A DNA stretch of 49,643 nucleotides. Origin: an uncultured Bacteroidales bacterium (GTDB lineage: Bacteria > Bacteroidota > Bacteroidia > Bacteroidales > JAUNSR01). This document shows, piece by piece, positions 8,260 through 18,102 of this stretch. The notes under the pieces are model-generated. The model did not search any database. It was not told the DNA's origin and saw only the letters and a list, made by a program, of their open reading frames with translations. The stretch covers positions 1 to 49,643 of the forward strand of contig CAMTON010000017.1 of the NCBI GenBank assembly GCA_947074105.1, in the 5' to 3' direction. Numbering within the stretch: position 1 is the first letter of the stretch; every line of letters begins with the position of its first letter. A program made the translations under genes and the position numbers.

Positions 8260-11200
8260 ATGAAAAAAAGGTATCTATTATTTACACTGATGTTTTTGTG
8301 CATGAGGTTTGCCTTTGCACAATATCAGCTAACCGGGGTCGTGATTGACTCTGAAGACAGTGAGCCGATTATCGGGGGTAATGTTGTTGTGCAAGGCACA
8401 AACGTGGGAACTATTACTGATTTTGACGGTAGGTTCACAATTACAATCCCGGACGGACATAACGCAATCAATGTTTCTTATTTAGGTTATAAGAATGCAC
8501 GTATGACCGTAAAGGAAGAGATGAAAAGTATTGTTGTAAAACTCTCCAAAGATGTGCATGAACTGGACGGAGTTGTCGTAACAGGTTTTAAACAGGCTAA
8601 GAAAGAGACTTTTACCGGTTCCTCGGTAAAGCTAAAAGCAGAAGATATCACAACAGCAGGTATTACCGATGTCAGCAGAATGCTTGAAGGTCAGGTTGCC
8701 GGTGTTTCCATCCAGAATGTATCAAGTACTTTCGGATCTGCTCCTAAAGTCAGAGTCAGAGGTGTGACATCGCTGAGCGGAGAAAACAAGCCGTTATGGG
8801 TTGTCGACGGAGTAGTGCTTGAAGATATCGTAAATATTTCCAATGATCAGCTTTCGAGCGGTGACCCGACAACGCTTCTGGGATCTGCCGTAGCCGGAAT
8901 AAATGCTTCGGATATAGAATCGTTTGATATTCTTAAAGATGCCGCTGCAACAGCTCTTTACGGGGCACGCGCAATGAACGGAGTAGTTGTTATTACTACA
9001 AAAAAAGGTAAGCAGGGGACTCCGAGAATCACATATTCCGGCAACTATACATTACGTGAAAAACCCCGTTATTCAAGTTTCGATATCATGAACTCTGCCG
9101 ATCAGATGTCTGTATATTCAGAGCTTGAAAGAAAAGGACTATTGTCACAGGATATAGTTAATAGTTCAAGTTCCGGTGTTTACGGACTGATGTATAATGC
9201 AATTAATAGTTATGATCCTGAAAAAGGTTTCGGTCTGGCTAACACCAAAGAAGCAAGACAGGCGTTTCTGCTTGGTTATGCAAAAATGAATACAGACTGG
9301 TTTGATCTGCTTTTCACTAATAACATTATGCAGGAACATTCATTAAGTGTGTCTACAGGAACAGAACGTTCACAGACTTACGCTTCTATGAGTATGCTTT
9401 CGGATGCAGGATGGACTATTGCCGACAGAGTGGAACGTTATACTATAAACTTCCGTAATGAATATGAAGTAAGCAAGAAAGTCAATGTCGGATTTCAGGC
9501 AGTAGCTTCAATGCGACGTCAGGAAGCTCCAGGATCTTATGACAGAGATGTTGATCCGGTAAGCGGGGCATGGTCGCGAGATTTCGATATAAATCCTTTC
9601 AGTTATGCTCTTAATACAAGCCGTACTATTTCTCCATATACAAGAAGCGGGGATCTGGAATATATCACAATGAACTTTGCTCCTTTCAATATCTTCGATG
9701 AGCTTGAAAACAATAAAATAGAACTAAATGTAATTGATGCTAAAACGCAGGGAACTTTTGATTACAATATAGTTAAAGGTTTGAAGTTCAATGCAATCGG
9801 GATGTTGAGATATGTAAAAAGTGATCAGATACATAAAATTACAGAAAACTCGAATGTAGCAGGAGCTTACCGTGCAGACGGAAATTCTACTATACGTGAC
9901 AGAAACCAGTATCTGTGGAGAAACCCTAATGATCTTGATGCGGAGCCTGTTTCCGTTATGAAAAAAGGTGGATTTTATAATACTACAAATTATACACTCC
10001 TTAATTATGAAGCAAGAGCCTCTCTTGCATACAATAAAGTATGGACAGGAAGATATACACATGAGTTGAGTCTTCTTGGTGGTACTCAGGTTAAATATCT
10101 TGACAGACATTCTGAAAAAGCGATACAGGCAGGGTATCAGTATAATATGGGAGGTGTTGTGGATAATGATCCTTTATTCTACCAAATGATGAGTGACAGA
10201 CAGATGGAAATGTTTTCTGCCACATCGTTCAGAGACCGCTTCGTGGCTTTTTATGCTAATGCCGATTATGCTTTTGACCGCAGGTATTCCCTTTCCGGAA
10301 CAATAAGATATGACGGAACAAACTCTCTTGGCTCCAATGCTGCTGCAAGATGGTTGCCTACGTGGAACTTCGGTGCAAAATGGAATATTCATAATGAAAG
10401 TGCAATAAAGGACATTGAGTGGATAAGTACTCTTAGCGGACGTCTGAGTTATGGTCTAAATGCGAGTATGCCTTCTGCCTCTAATGCAGCTGCAGTTTAT
10501 TACAGCTCTCCGATTTATCGTCCCGGATATTCAGAAAATCAGATTACTATAAGTTCTCTTGCCAACAAGGAACTTACATGGGAAAAAAGTTATCAGTTCA
10601 ATGTCGGAGCGGATTTTGGCTTTTTCAATAACAGATTAAATTTTTCTTTTGATTATTTCAAAAGAAACAGTTTCGATCTTATATCATGGATAAAGACTTC
10701 AGGTATCGGAGGGCAGACATGGAAGCTTGCCAATTATGCCGATCTTGATTCTCACGGATATGATTTCTCTATAGGTGGGTCACTGATAAGAACACGTGAT
10801 TTTGACTGGTCGGTAAACTTTACTTATGGTTATTCTACAAATGTTATAAAGAATGCCAAAGATCAGCCTATGGTTCAGAATCTGGTAAGAGCAGAAGGTG
10901 GAAACAAAGAGGGATATCCGGTAAACAGTCTTTTTTCGATTCCTTTCTCAAGAATATGCCCGGAGACGGGTGTACCGTTGTTTATCAATGCAGACGGCGT
11001 TGAAAGCCAGGATGTGAATATGCAGGGAGGAGAAACCGATTTCCTTAAATTCGAAGGCTCTGTAGACCCGAAATATTCCGGAGGTATCAATACTTCGCTC
11101 AGATATAAGAGAATCTCTTTCAATGCTTTCTTTACATATCAGGGTGGTAACAAAATCAGACTTACCCCTTCTTATCAGGAAACTTACAGTGATCTTAATG

Positions 11201-11580
11201 CTATGTCAAATGAATTTAAAGACAGATTCCTTATGACAGGTGACGATATTGCACCGTCTATCGTTGACTGGGTACATCAATCAGTGACTCTTGGACGTGG
11301 AGGATATCCTTATGTTAATTATAACTATTCTGACGCACGTGTCGTAAACGGAGGTTTCGTGAGACTTAAATCTTTATCGTTGAGCTATGATTTTTCATCA
11401 GATATGTTAAAGAAAACAAGATTCCTTAATACGACATCGATCAGATTCACTGTCAAAGATCCGTGGCTGATATATTCAGATAAAAGACTTAAAGGACAGG
11501 ATCCGGAGTATTTCAATACAGGAGGTGTAGCTATGCCGACAACGACACAGTATACTGTCAGCCTTAACATTGGTTTCTAA
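8260..11580 (+). CDS. SusC/RagA family TonB-linked outer membrane transporter
   Basis: This is a 1106-residue TonB-dependent beta-barrel. A signal peptide (MKKRYLLFTLMFLCM..FAFAQ) precedes a carboxypeptidase D-like regulatory domain (about 22-100), a TonB-contact region with GVVVTGF, and the plug domain with the VRVRGVTSLSGENKPLWVVDG and DAAATALYGARAMNGVV motifs. A 22-strand-type barrel ends in a C-terminal phenylalanine. I chose the ATG at 8260 because it begins the signal peptide; an in-frame ATG at 8200 adds 20 non-signal residues. It pairs with SusD 20 bp downstream. The proteases and lipoproteins behind it suggest uptake of peptides or protein fragments rather than glycans, since no glycosidase is present. 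Confidence 0.95.
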   Translation: MKKRYLLFTLMFLCMRFAFAQYQLTGVVIDSEDSEPIIGGNVVVQGTNVGTITDFDGRFTITIPDGHNAINVSYLGYKNARMTVKEEMKSIVVKLSKDVHELDGVVVTGFKQAKKETFTGSSVKLKAEDITTAGITDVSRMLEGQVAGVSIQNVSSTFGSAPKVRVRGVTSLSGENKPLWVVDGVVLEDIVNISNDQLSSGDPTTLLGSAVAGINASDIESFDILKDAAATALYGARAMNGVVVITTKKGKQGTPRITYSGNYTLREKPRYSSFDIMNSADQMSVYSELERKGLLSQDIVNSSSSGVYGLMYNAINSYDPEKGFGLANTKEARQAFLLGYAKMNTDWFDLLFTNNIMQEHSLSVSTGTERSQTYASMSMLSDAGWTIADRVERYTINFRNEYEVSKKVNVGFQAVASMRRQEAPGSYDRDVDPVSGAWSRDFDINPFSYALNTSRTISPYTRSGDLEYITMNFAPFNIFDELENNKIELNVIDAKTQGTFDYNIVKGLKFNAIGMLRYVKSDQIHKITENSNVAGAYRADGNSTIRDRNQYLWRNPNDLDAEPVSVMKKGGFYNTTNYTLLNYEARASLAYNKVWTGRYTHELSLLGGTQVKYLDRHSEKAIQAGYQYNMGGVVDNDPLFYQMMSDRQMEMFSATSFRDRFVAFYANADYAFDRRYSLSGTIRYDGTNSLGSNAAARWLPTWNFGAKWNIHNESAIKDIEWISTLSGRLSYGLNASMPSASNAAAVYYSSPIYRPGYSENQITISSLANKELTWEKSYQFNVGADFGFFNNRLNFSFDYFKRNSFDLISWIKTSGIGGQTWKLANYADLDSHGYDFSIGGSLIRTRDFDWSVNFTYGYSTNVIKNAKDQPMVQNLVRAEGGNKEGYPVNSLFSIPFSRICPETGVPLFINADGVESQDVNMQGGETDFLKFEGSVDPKYSGGINTSLRYKRISFNAFFTYQGGNKIRLTPSYQETYSDLNAMSNEFKDRFLMTGDDIAPSIVDWVHQSVTLGRGGYPYVNYNYSDARVVNGGFVRLKSLSLSYDFSSDMLKKTRFLNTTSIRFTVKDPWLIYSDKRLKGQDPEYFNTGGVAMPTTTQYTVSLNIGF

Positions 11581-11600
11581 TTTAATGAATTGACAAACAG

Positions 11601-13298
11601 ATGAAAAAACTATTAATATCACTTATAATAACAACGGGCATGACATCATGCAGCGATTTTCTTGATACGCTGCCGGATAACAGAACCCAGATTGACAATA
11701 TAGATAAGGTAAAGGCTCTTCTTGTTTCCGCTTATCCTAACCGTTATTACGGAGCCAGCCTTGAGTCACGCTGTGACGGAATCGTAGATCACGGAATTAC
11801 TGCGACAGGACAAATGAGCCCTTCTTTCCAGTTTAACTATACAGGGTTCAAATGGGATGAATATTCAGGTATATCAACAGCAGACGATACAGATAGCTAC
11901 TGGAGCGCATGCTATTCAGCAATTGCAGCCGCTAATCATGCAATAGATGCAATAGAAAAACTTGGAACTCCGAAAGAGAGTCTGCCATATCTTGGAGAGG
12001 CACTTCTTTGCCGTGCCTATTCGCATTTCTGTCTGCTTACCATATTTACGAACTTCTTTGATGAGGCAAACAGAGATATTAATCCCGGTATACCTTATGT
12101 TACAGAAATAGAGGAAGAAACTAACAAACAATATAAGAGAGGGACTGTCAACAGTGCATTCGCAAAAGTAAAAGAAGATCTGGAAATGGGTATGAAATAT
12201 GTGGGAACAGCCTCAGCATACACTTATCCTAAATTTCACTTTACAAAAGACGCAGCAGTAATGCTTGCGCTTCGTATAGCTCTTTTTGACAGAGATTATG
12301 AAAATGTGATCTATTATGCAAATCAGCTTATTCCGACACCTACAGAGCTGACATATCTTTATTCATCGCTGACAGAAGATTATGTAAAGAATGAAGATGG
12401 GACATATCAGCTTCTGCCTCATCCAAGAAAAGATCTTGCTTTTCTTTTTTTACAGAACAATCTGTATGATTGGTATTCTGCAAGTCAGCAGGCTACAAGT
12501 TTTCAGGGAGTGGCACTTGCTTTTTCTAATGTAGAGAATCCAAATATCATTCTTTCATCTGAACCCTATTCGATGCTTGAAAGAACTACAGTTTCCAATT
12601 TCTATATAAGATATACTCATAGCTACGACAGCTTCAACGAGATAGCAGGATCTAATCCGACAGGATATGACTGGGCTCTTCCTACATACTCGATGGGAGC
12701 AGGGGCGACAACAAACTCACCTTCTTATCTTCCTAAGATTTATGAAGATTTCAAATCAAACAGTATTAATGCAGGTACAGGACAGCCTTATGTGAAAATT
12801 GCATTATTCAGACTGGAAGAAGCAATTCTGGCAAGAGCAGAAGCTTATACGATGATTAAGGAATATGATAAGGCTCTTTGTGATATGACTATGTATGTAC
12901 AACGTCGCGTAAGGACTGAAGAACCTGCTTGGTTTACTTATACAAGAGACAAAGTCGTTGATTTTTATAAGTCTACAGTTTCGTCATCAAACCATTTTAC
13001 AAACAGCAGTTTTAACTCTTCACGTTTTGATACGGATTATGAAAACTTCGAGGGACAACTTCACAGGGGACTTCTTTTGTCGGTTCTTGATGCGAGAAGA
13101 ATGGAATTTCTTTATGAGGGAATGAGATGGTTTGATATCCTGAGATGGAATATTCCGGTTAAACATACACTTGCGTCAGGAGAGTCAAGCACTCTTACTC
13201 CGGACGATGATCGTCGTGTAGTACAGCTTCCTGAAACGACTTCTCTTTCAGGATTAGAAAAAAACAGATATGAGAATATTCCTCATCCGTGGAAATAA
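11601..13298 (+). CDS. SusD/RagB family surface lipoprotein
   Basis: This 565-residue surface lipoprotein caps the SusC barrel and captures substrate. The lipobox is GMTSCSDFLDTLP with the lipid-bearing Cys at residue 17. TPR-like helical segments follow (SYWSACYSAIAAANHAID; EALLCRAYSHFCLLTIF). The C-terminal RagB/SusD block contains LDARRMEFLYEGMRWFDILRW, and the protein ends in NIPHPWK. It sits 20 bp after susC in the same operon. Confidence 0.95.
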   Translation: MKKLLISLIITTGMTSCSDFLDTLPDNRTQIDNIDKVKALLVSAYPNRYYGASLESRCDGIVDHGITATGQMSPSFQFNYTGFKWDEYSGISTADDTDSYWSACYSAIAAANHAIDAIEKLGTPKESLPYLGEALLCRAYSHFCLLTIFTNFFDEANRDINPGIPYVTEIEEETNKQYKRGTVNSAFAKVKEDLEMGMKYVGTASAYTYPKFHFTKDAAVMLALRIALFDRDYENVIYYANQLIPTPTELTYLYSSLTEDYVKNEDGTYQLLPHPRKDLAFLFLQNNLYDWYSASQQATSFQGVALAFSNVENPNIILSSEPYSMLERTTVSNFYIRYTHSYDSFNEIAGSNPTGYDWALPTYSMGAGATTNSPSYLPKIYEDFKSNSINAGTGQPYVKIALFRLEEAILARAEAYTMIKEYDKALCDMTMYVQRRVRTEEPAWFTYTRDKVVDFYKSTVSSSNHFTNSSFNSSRFDTDYENFEGQLHRGLLLSVLDARRMEFLYEGMRWFDILRWNIPVKHTLASGESSTLTPDDDRRVVQLPETTSLSGLEKNRYENIPHPWK

Positions 13299-13330
13299 CA
13301 GATTGAAAATTAATCAGTAAAACATTAGAA

Positions 13331-14254
13331 ATGAATATCAGACAATATATTATAAAAGGACTCTTCTTTATCGCTCCTTTCTGCCTTAATTCTTGTGTTG
13401 AGGTTGAAGTGATTTCGGATGATATCTATATTCCGGGTTTAGGCGGTACTAACGAAGTTGCAAATGAACTTGATTTCTGGCTGTATGATAATTTCACAGA
13501 GCCATATAATATTGAAGTTGTTTATCGTTGGGATGCTTCTCAGATGCATAATTCATTATCGGCAAAACTTGTACCGATAGAGTATAATGCGGTGAGACCT
13601 ATGATGGCTGCAATGAGAGACGTATGGTTTGAACCTTTCAATATCGCGGCAGGTGAGGATTTCATGAAAGAGATGGCTCCAAAGAAAGTCGTTCTTGTAG
13701 GTAGTCCGGAGTTTCAGAACGGAACAGTCAAACTGGGGCAGGCAGAAGGTGGTAAAAAGATTCTGCTTCTTAATGCGAATAATTTCGATGCTACAAATGA
13801 GGATGAAATCAAATCAGCATTACATACTGTAGTTCATGAGTTCGCTCATATTCTTCATCAGACTATCATGTTTGATAAGAACTTTCAGGCAATAAGTGCC
13901 GGACATTATAATTCTACAGGATGGCAGGAAGTAAGTGCAAAGGATGCTTATCAGCTTGGATTTGTGAGTAATTATGCCATGAGTGGAAAAGATGAGGATT
14001 TCGTGGAGATAATTTCCCGAATTCTTGTATACGGATATGACTGGTATAACAAGACAGTTGTTGCTGAAGCAGAAAAATCGGATAAAACAGATGCCGCTTC
14101 AGCTCTTCAGAGAAAACTTACCATTGTTGAGGATTATATGAAAAATGTATGGGATATACGTCTTCTTGACAATACCGTGACAGGAGAAAAAGGTCTGGAA
14201 AGCTATATGCAGCAGGCTCTGATGAAAGTAATTTCAAATCCTCCCACTGAATAA
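13331..14254 (+). CDS. Putative zinc-binding metallopeptidase lipoprotein (Peptidase_Mx1-like)
   Basis: This 307-residue lipoprotein has the lipobox CLNSC near residue 22. A metzincin-like HExxH motif (HEFAHILHQ, His169-His173) follows in the middle, and acidic residues further on (KDEDFVEII) could supply a third ligand. It resembles the putative zinc-binding metallopeptidase family found beside SusC/SusD pairs in Bacteroidales. It probably cleaves proteins or peptides at the cell surface or in the periplasm to feed the transporter. It lies 32 bp after susD in the same direction. Confidence 0.8.
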   Translation: MNIRQYIIKGLFFIAPFCLNSCVEVEVISDDIYIPGLGGTNEVANELDFWLYDNFTEPYNIEVVYRWDASQMHNSLSAKLVPIEYNAVRPMMAAMRDVWFEPFNIAAGEDFMKEMAPKKVVLVGSPEFQNGTVKLGQAEGGKKILLLNANNFDATNEDEIKSALHTVVHEFAHILHQTIMFDKNFQAISAGHYNSTGWQEVSAKDAYQLGFVSNYAMSGKDEDFVEIISRILVYGYDWYNKTVVAEAEKSDKTDAASALQRKLTIVEDYMKNVWDIRLLDNTVTGEKGLESYMQQALMKVISNPPTE

Positions 14255-14286
14255 AGAAAAATATTAATATGATAATTATCAGACAA

Positions 14287-15615
14287 ATGAAATTATTTAA
14301 AAATATCTTATTCGCACTTTGCGCGGTTTGCTTTCTTCCTTCGTGTGAGAAAGAGGTGATCATTACGCTTGATAACAGCGCGGATATAAAGATCCAGCAG
14401 ACTATAGATTCATATATAACTACCCTTTCGGAAGCAAGATACGGGTGGCTTGTGGATGTAGATACAAATGAAGGTTATTATCAGTTCCTTATGCATTTTA
14501 CGGATGATAATTTTGTAACGATGTATACTGATAATCTGAAATACCCGGATTATAACGCACGACCTAAAAGATCTACTTATAACATAAGATCATTACAGCG
14601 TATCACTCTTTCTTTCGATACCTATTCATATCTGGCGATAATCAATGATCCTGAAGATAAGATAAGCGGAGGATCGGGAAATCAGGGACTGGAAACTGAT
14701 TTCGACTTTGAGATAGTGTCGTATGAAGACGGAGTTTTCAATATGACAGGCCGAATTAACAGAGTAAATGCAAGAATGCGTAAGGCGACAATGTCGGAGA
14801 TGAGAGCTGTTGAAGACGGAGGTCTTATGAATTCGCTGAAGAACCTGATAAACTATAAATCAAATGAGTTCATTTCTTTCAGTACGAACAAAACAGATGT
14901 AAGCATAATCTTTAAAATGCGTACTATGGATATTGCTTATTTTACAGAAAACGATGTTCTTATAGAGGAAACCGTAGATCTTAACATACGTCCGACTTAT
15001 GACATCGAACTGACAGAATCTTTTGATATAGAGGGTATAAGTCTTACCGGCTTTAAATGGGATAATTCAAAAAAAGAATATAGTGCGGTAGTCGGAAGCT
15101 CTTTATTTCAGCTTGATTCAGGAGAAAAATCAATCATTCCATTTTACAGACTATTCGGATATAATAAGAAATATACAGAAATAGCTTCTTCTATTTCTAT
15201 GTACGGAAGCAATATGTCGAATTATATCTATCGTCTGATGAACTATTCTTCAAATGTAGCTAATGCAACAGATGCCAATATCGTATTCATTACTGATGAA
15301 AGTGGTAATCCGTGTATGAGACTTACTGTTTATATGAATACCGGAGTATATTATTTACCTGTAAGTTATGATTATGATATAACATATAATGAAACGGGAG
15401 ATGAATTTACAGTAGGAACAATGAGATACGGGGCGGATATATATGGCTATTCAAAATACCTGGATGTATTATTGTTGCCGATGTCAATTATCAGATACTG
15501 GGAAAATAAAACTTTCATAGTCGATTGGAATAGTCAGACCTATAATGATATGAAAATGGGATCTGTCATAGAAAAAGAAAATACGCAGAATTTCTTTCCC
15601 GGAATATTCCAGTAA
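14287..15615 (+). CDS. DUF4302 family lipoprotein
   Basis: This 442-residue lipoprotein begins MKLFKNILFALCAVCFLPSCEKE, a clear type II signal peptide. I chose the ATG at 14287 over the in-frame ATG at 14269, which only adds MIIIRQ. The body matches DUF4302, with the early ITTLSEARYGWLVDVDTNEG and YYQFLMHFTDDNFVTMYTDN blocks. The function is unknown; the family is found in SusC/SusD operons with a zinc metallopeptidase, as here. It may bind substrate or help surface assembly. Confidence 0.75.
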   Translation: MKLFKNILFALCAVCFLPSCEKEVIITLDNSADIKIQQTIDSYITTLSEARYGWLVDVDTNEGYYQFLMHFTDDNFVTMYTDNLKYPDYNARPKRSTYNIRSLQRITLSFDTYSYLAIINDPEDKISGGSGNQGLETDFDFEIVSYEDGVFNMTGRINRVNARMRKATMSEMRAVEDGGLMNSLKNLINYKSNEFISFSTNKTDVSIIFKMRTMDIAYFTENDVLIEETVDLNIRPTYDIELTESFDIEGISLTGFKWDNSKKEYSAVVGSSLFQLDSGEKSIIPFYRLFGYNKKYTEIASSISMYGSNMSNYIYRLMNYSSNVANATDANIVFITDESGNPCMRLTVYMNTGVYYLPVSYDYDITYNETGDEFTVGTMRYGADIYGYSKYLDVLLLPMSIIRYWENKTFIVDWNSQTYNDMKMGSVIEKENTQNFFPGIFQ

Positions 15616-15657
15616 TTATTCAGATTATATATTATGTCAAACAATTAAAAATGAGTT

Positions 15658-17943
15658 ATGAAAAAGATTTGTTATTTCTTACTTATGATTATGGCCTTTA
15701 TTTCGTGCGATGATCAGATAGAAGTTTCGATTTCAAAAATCACGCTAAACAGGGCGCAGGTTTCTCTTCTTGTCGGAGAGGAATATGACCTTATAGCAAA
15801 AATCGAACCTGCAGAGGTTTCTGATTCGGAACTTTCATGGACAACAAGCGATGCTGAAATCGCAACAGTAGAAAACGGTAAAGTTACCGGTATATCGGAA
15901 GGTGAAGCCGTTATTACGGTTACTGCTCCTAACGGAGTTAAAGCAACATGTGATGTCACTGTTGTTGCTGAAGATAAAAAAGAGGAAGATATGCTTGAGG
16001 AACTTACTTTCGAAGCGTATTATACAATTGCGGAACTTGTCAGTTACAGCAACGGCCTGTTTAAGTGGTCTGTGACTTTTGAAGATGAGACAGCATATAA
16101 TAATAAGACATATTTCTCTTATATCGACGGAAAACTTCTGGTACTTGAAATCTACTCAAAAGAAAACAATTATTCTAAAGGTATGCCTATGGGAGATTTT
16201 GAAGTAATCAGAATGGCGAATGACGATGCGGATGCTTCTGTTAGAATTAAACTGAAAGATGTTAAATCTAATATAGAAGAATATATGACTTCCGGATCGA
16301 TGTCAATCTCTAAAGAAGGAGCTAATATTAAGTTTGTAATCGATGTAAAAAATAATACTTCAAAATGTATTTCAGAAGCAGTTATTGATACTGAAAACGA
16401 GGATCTTTACAAAATTTCTAACTCAGCATATAACAGCACTATTGTTGGAAGCATAAATGAAAACAGCATTTTCAAAAGTGCGGTATATTATAATGGTAAT
16501 TACGGACCTGAACTTTATCTTGGAGGAGAGGGTATCGATATTTCTCCTAACGGAGTTGTTGAGGGAAGTGGAGCTGTGGCTCAGATCTACAGAAATATTG
16601 GCTGGACAAGCTATCCTAAAAGTGAATATGACCTTTCAGGAACTTTCGCTATTTCATCTGTTGAATCCGGCCCTAATGTCATTCAGAGCGGCTCTAAAGG
16701 ATATGGATTCCTTGACGGATCATGGTATTATCATCAGGATGAGTTCTATAATCAGCAGAATATGGCTCCTCTGACATCAGGACAGATTACAATCGAACTT
16801 AATGATTCGAAAGATTATATAAAAGTTATCATAGACAGTAAAGATGATGCTTTCCCTGAAAACAATACTGTATATGTAGTTTATGAAGGAGAATGCATGT
16901 ATTTCGATCCGGATGATACAGGTGACTTTTCTGCATGTAAAGCAGGTTTCTTCGGTCCTTTCGACTATGATTCAGATCTTATGAACTGGATGATACAACT
17001 TCAGTCTGAAGAATATAAAAATTCTTACGGTAGAGAAGGACAGGTATATATGTTCGACCTGCTTTCTTTAGCAGATGTAAGATACTCAGACGGTCTGACA
17101 CAGGGTACTTACTCTTTCTCGAATACACTTTCTCCGATGAGTATTCAGAAGTCAGCGATTTGGAATTTCTCAAACTATACTTATGAGGCTTCTGATGTTA
17201 CCGAAATAGTTGACGGAACTTTAACTGTGGAAGCAATTAATGATGGAAGCGGAAGATTCAATGTGTATATTGATGTTGTAACAGCAGGAGGGCAGAGTTT
17301 AAAAGGTGCTTATAAAGGCGGTTTAACTTACGAAAATGCGGCAACACCACCAATGCAGAACAGAGTGTTCAATCCTGAAGATGCCGAGATAAGAATGACT
17401 TATATGAAAGAAGATGAATTCGGGCGATCAAACTGGGCTCTTGAAATGACTGAAGCAACAGCAAAAAGAGAAATGATGCAGGATGCAAACGGGCTTATTC
17501 TTTCTTTTGATATTTTTGTTGAGGGTGGTCATACTTTTGAAAAAGGAATGCCTCTTGGAAAATTCGATATGTATACTCCGGAAATTAATGCTAACTGGGG
17601 TAATGAGATAAACGGAACAGGTAAATTCGGTATATCTAATAATGCATTTACACTATTCCATATAGTATATCAGGGAGATACAGGAAATGCTCGTGGATGG
17701 ACAGACGGAAGCGTAACAATCGATAAGAATTCTAATGGTGATTATATCATAGAAGTAGATATGGTAAGTCAGGCAGAAAATATGTCGACAGGTGTTGTTT
17801 ACAGATATACGTTGAAAGGAGATTATGAAGGTTCTGCAATTCTTGAAGACTTCATGAATCCAAGCGGCATTTATATGAGAAATGTTTCAAAGAATACCGT
17901 TACGGCAAAGGCTTCACAGAAGTTTTCTAAAACGGGAAAATAA
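15658..17943 (+). CDS. Large lipoprotein with Ig-like (Big_2) domain and repeated beta modules
   Basis: This 761-residue lipoprotein has the lipobox AFISC at about residue 17. Residues 25-105 form a bacterial Ig-like group 2 domain (ITLNRAQVSLLVGEEYDL, LSWTTSDAEIATVENGKVTG, GEAVITVTA). After an acidic linker there appear to be about four divergent copies of a 140-170-residue beta-rich module. Each ends in a strand pair of the type G-x-VTI..YIIEVD followed by a (L)KG-x-Y-x-G motif; KGMPMGDFEV and KGMPLGKFDM recur in the first and last copies. I do not recognise a catalytic site. It is likely the last gene of the susCD operon and probably a surface binding protein. Confidence 0.75.
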   Translation: MKKICYFLLMIMAFISCDDQIEVSISKITLNRAQVSLLVGEEYDLIAKIEPAEVSDSELSWTTSDAEIATVENGKVTGISEGEAVITVTAPNGVKATCDVTVVAEDKKEEDMLEELTFEAYYTIAELVSYSNGLFKWSVTFEDETAYNNKTYFSYIDGKLLVLEIYSKENNYSKGMPMGDFEVIRMANDDADASVRIKLKDVKSNIEEYMTSGSMSISKEGANIKFVIDVKNNTSKCISEAVIDTENEDLYKISNSAYNSTIVGSINENSIFKSAVYYNGNYGPELYLGGEGIDISPNGVVEGSGAVAQIYRNIGWTSYPKSEYDLSGTFAISSVESGPNVIQSGSKGYGFLDGSWYYHQDEFYNQQNMAPLTSGQITIELNDSKDYIKVIIDSKDDAFPENNTVYVVYEGECMYFDPDDTGDFSACKAGFFGPFDYDSDLMNWMIQLQSEEYKNSYGREGQVYMFDLLSLADVRYSDGLTQGTYSFSNTLSPMSIQKSAIWNFSNYTYEASDVTEIVDGTLTVEAINDGSGRFNVYIDVVTAGGQSLKGAYKGGLTYENAATPPMQNRVFNPEDAEIRMTYMKEDEFGRSNWALEMTEATAKREMMQDANGLILSFDIFVEGGHTFEKGMPLGKFDMYTPEINANWGNEINGTGKFGISNNAFTLFHIVYQGDTGNARGWTDGSVTIDKNSNGDYIIEVDMVSQAENMSTGVVYRYTLKGDYEGSAILEDFMNPSGIYMRNVSKNTVTAKASQKFSKTGK

Positions 17944-18030
17944 TCATTTCGGGACAGTATAGGTATGGTATTCATGATCTGTACCATATCTATGCTAAGA
18001 TATAATATCCTTCTATAGATATCATATTAT

Positions 18031-18071
18031 GATCGGGGCTCTTTCTTAATAAGGATAGAACCCCGATTTTA
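18031..18071 (+). terminator. Terminator of the susCD operon
   Basis: ATCGGGG (18032-18038) pairs with CCCCGAT (18061-18067), with partial extension inward (CTCT with AGAA) and a T-rich run after. It separates the 761-residue lipoprotein gene from the serine protease gene, which must then have its own promoter or depend on readthrough. Confidence 0.7.
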
Positions 18072-18102
18072 ATTATATTTTAAACTATGATCATAACATC
18101 AA

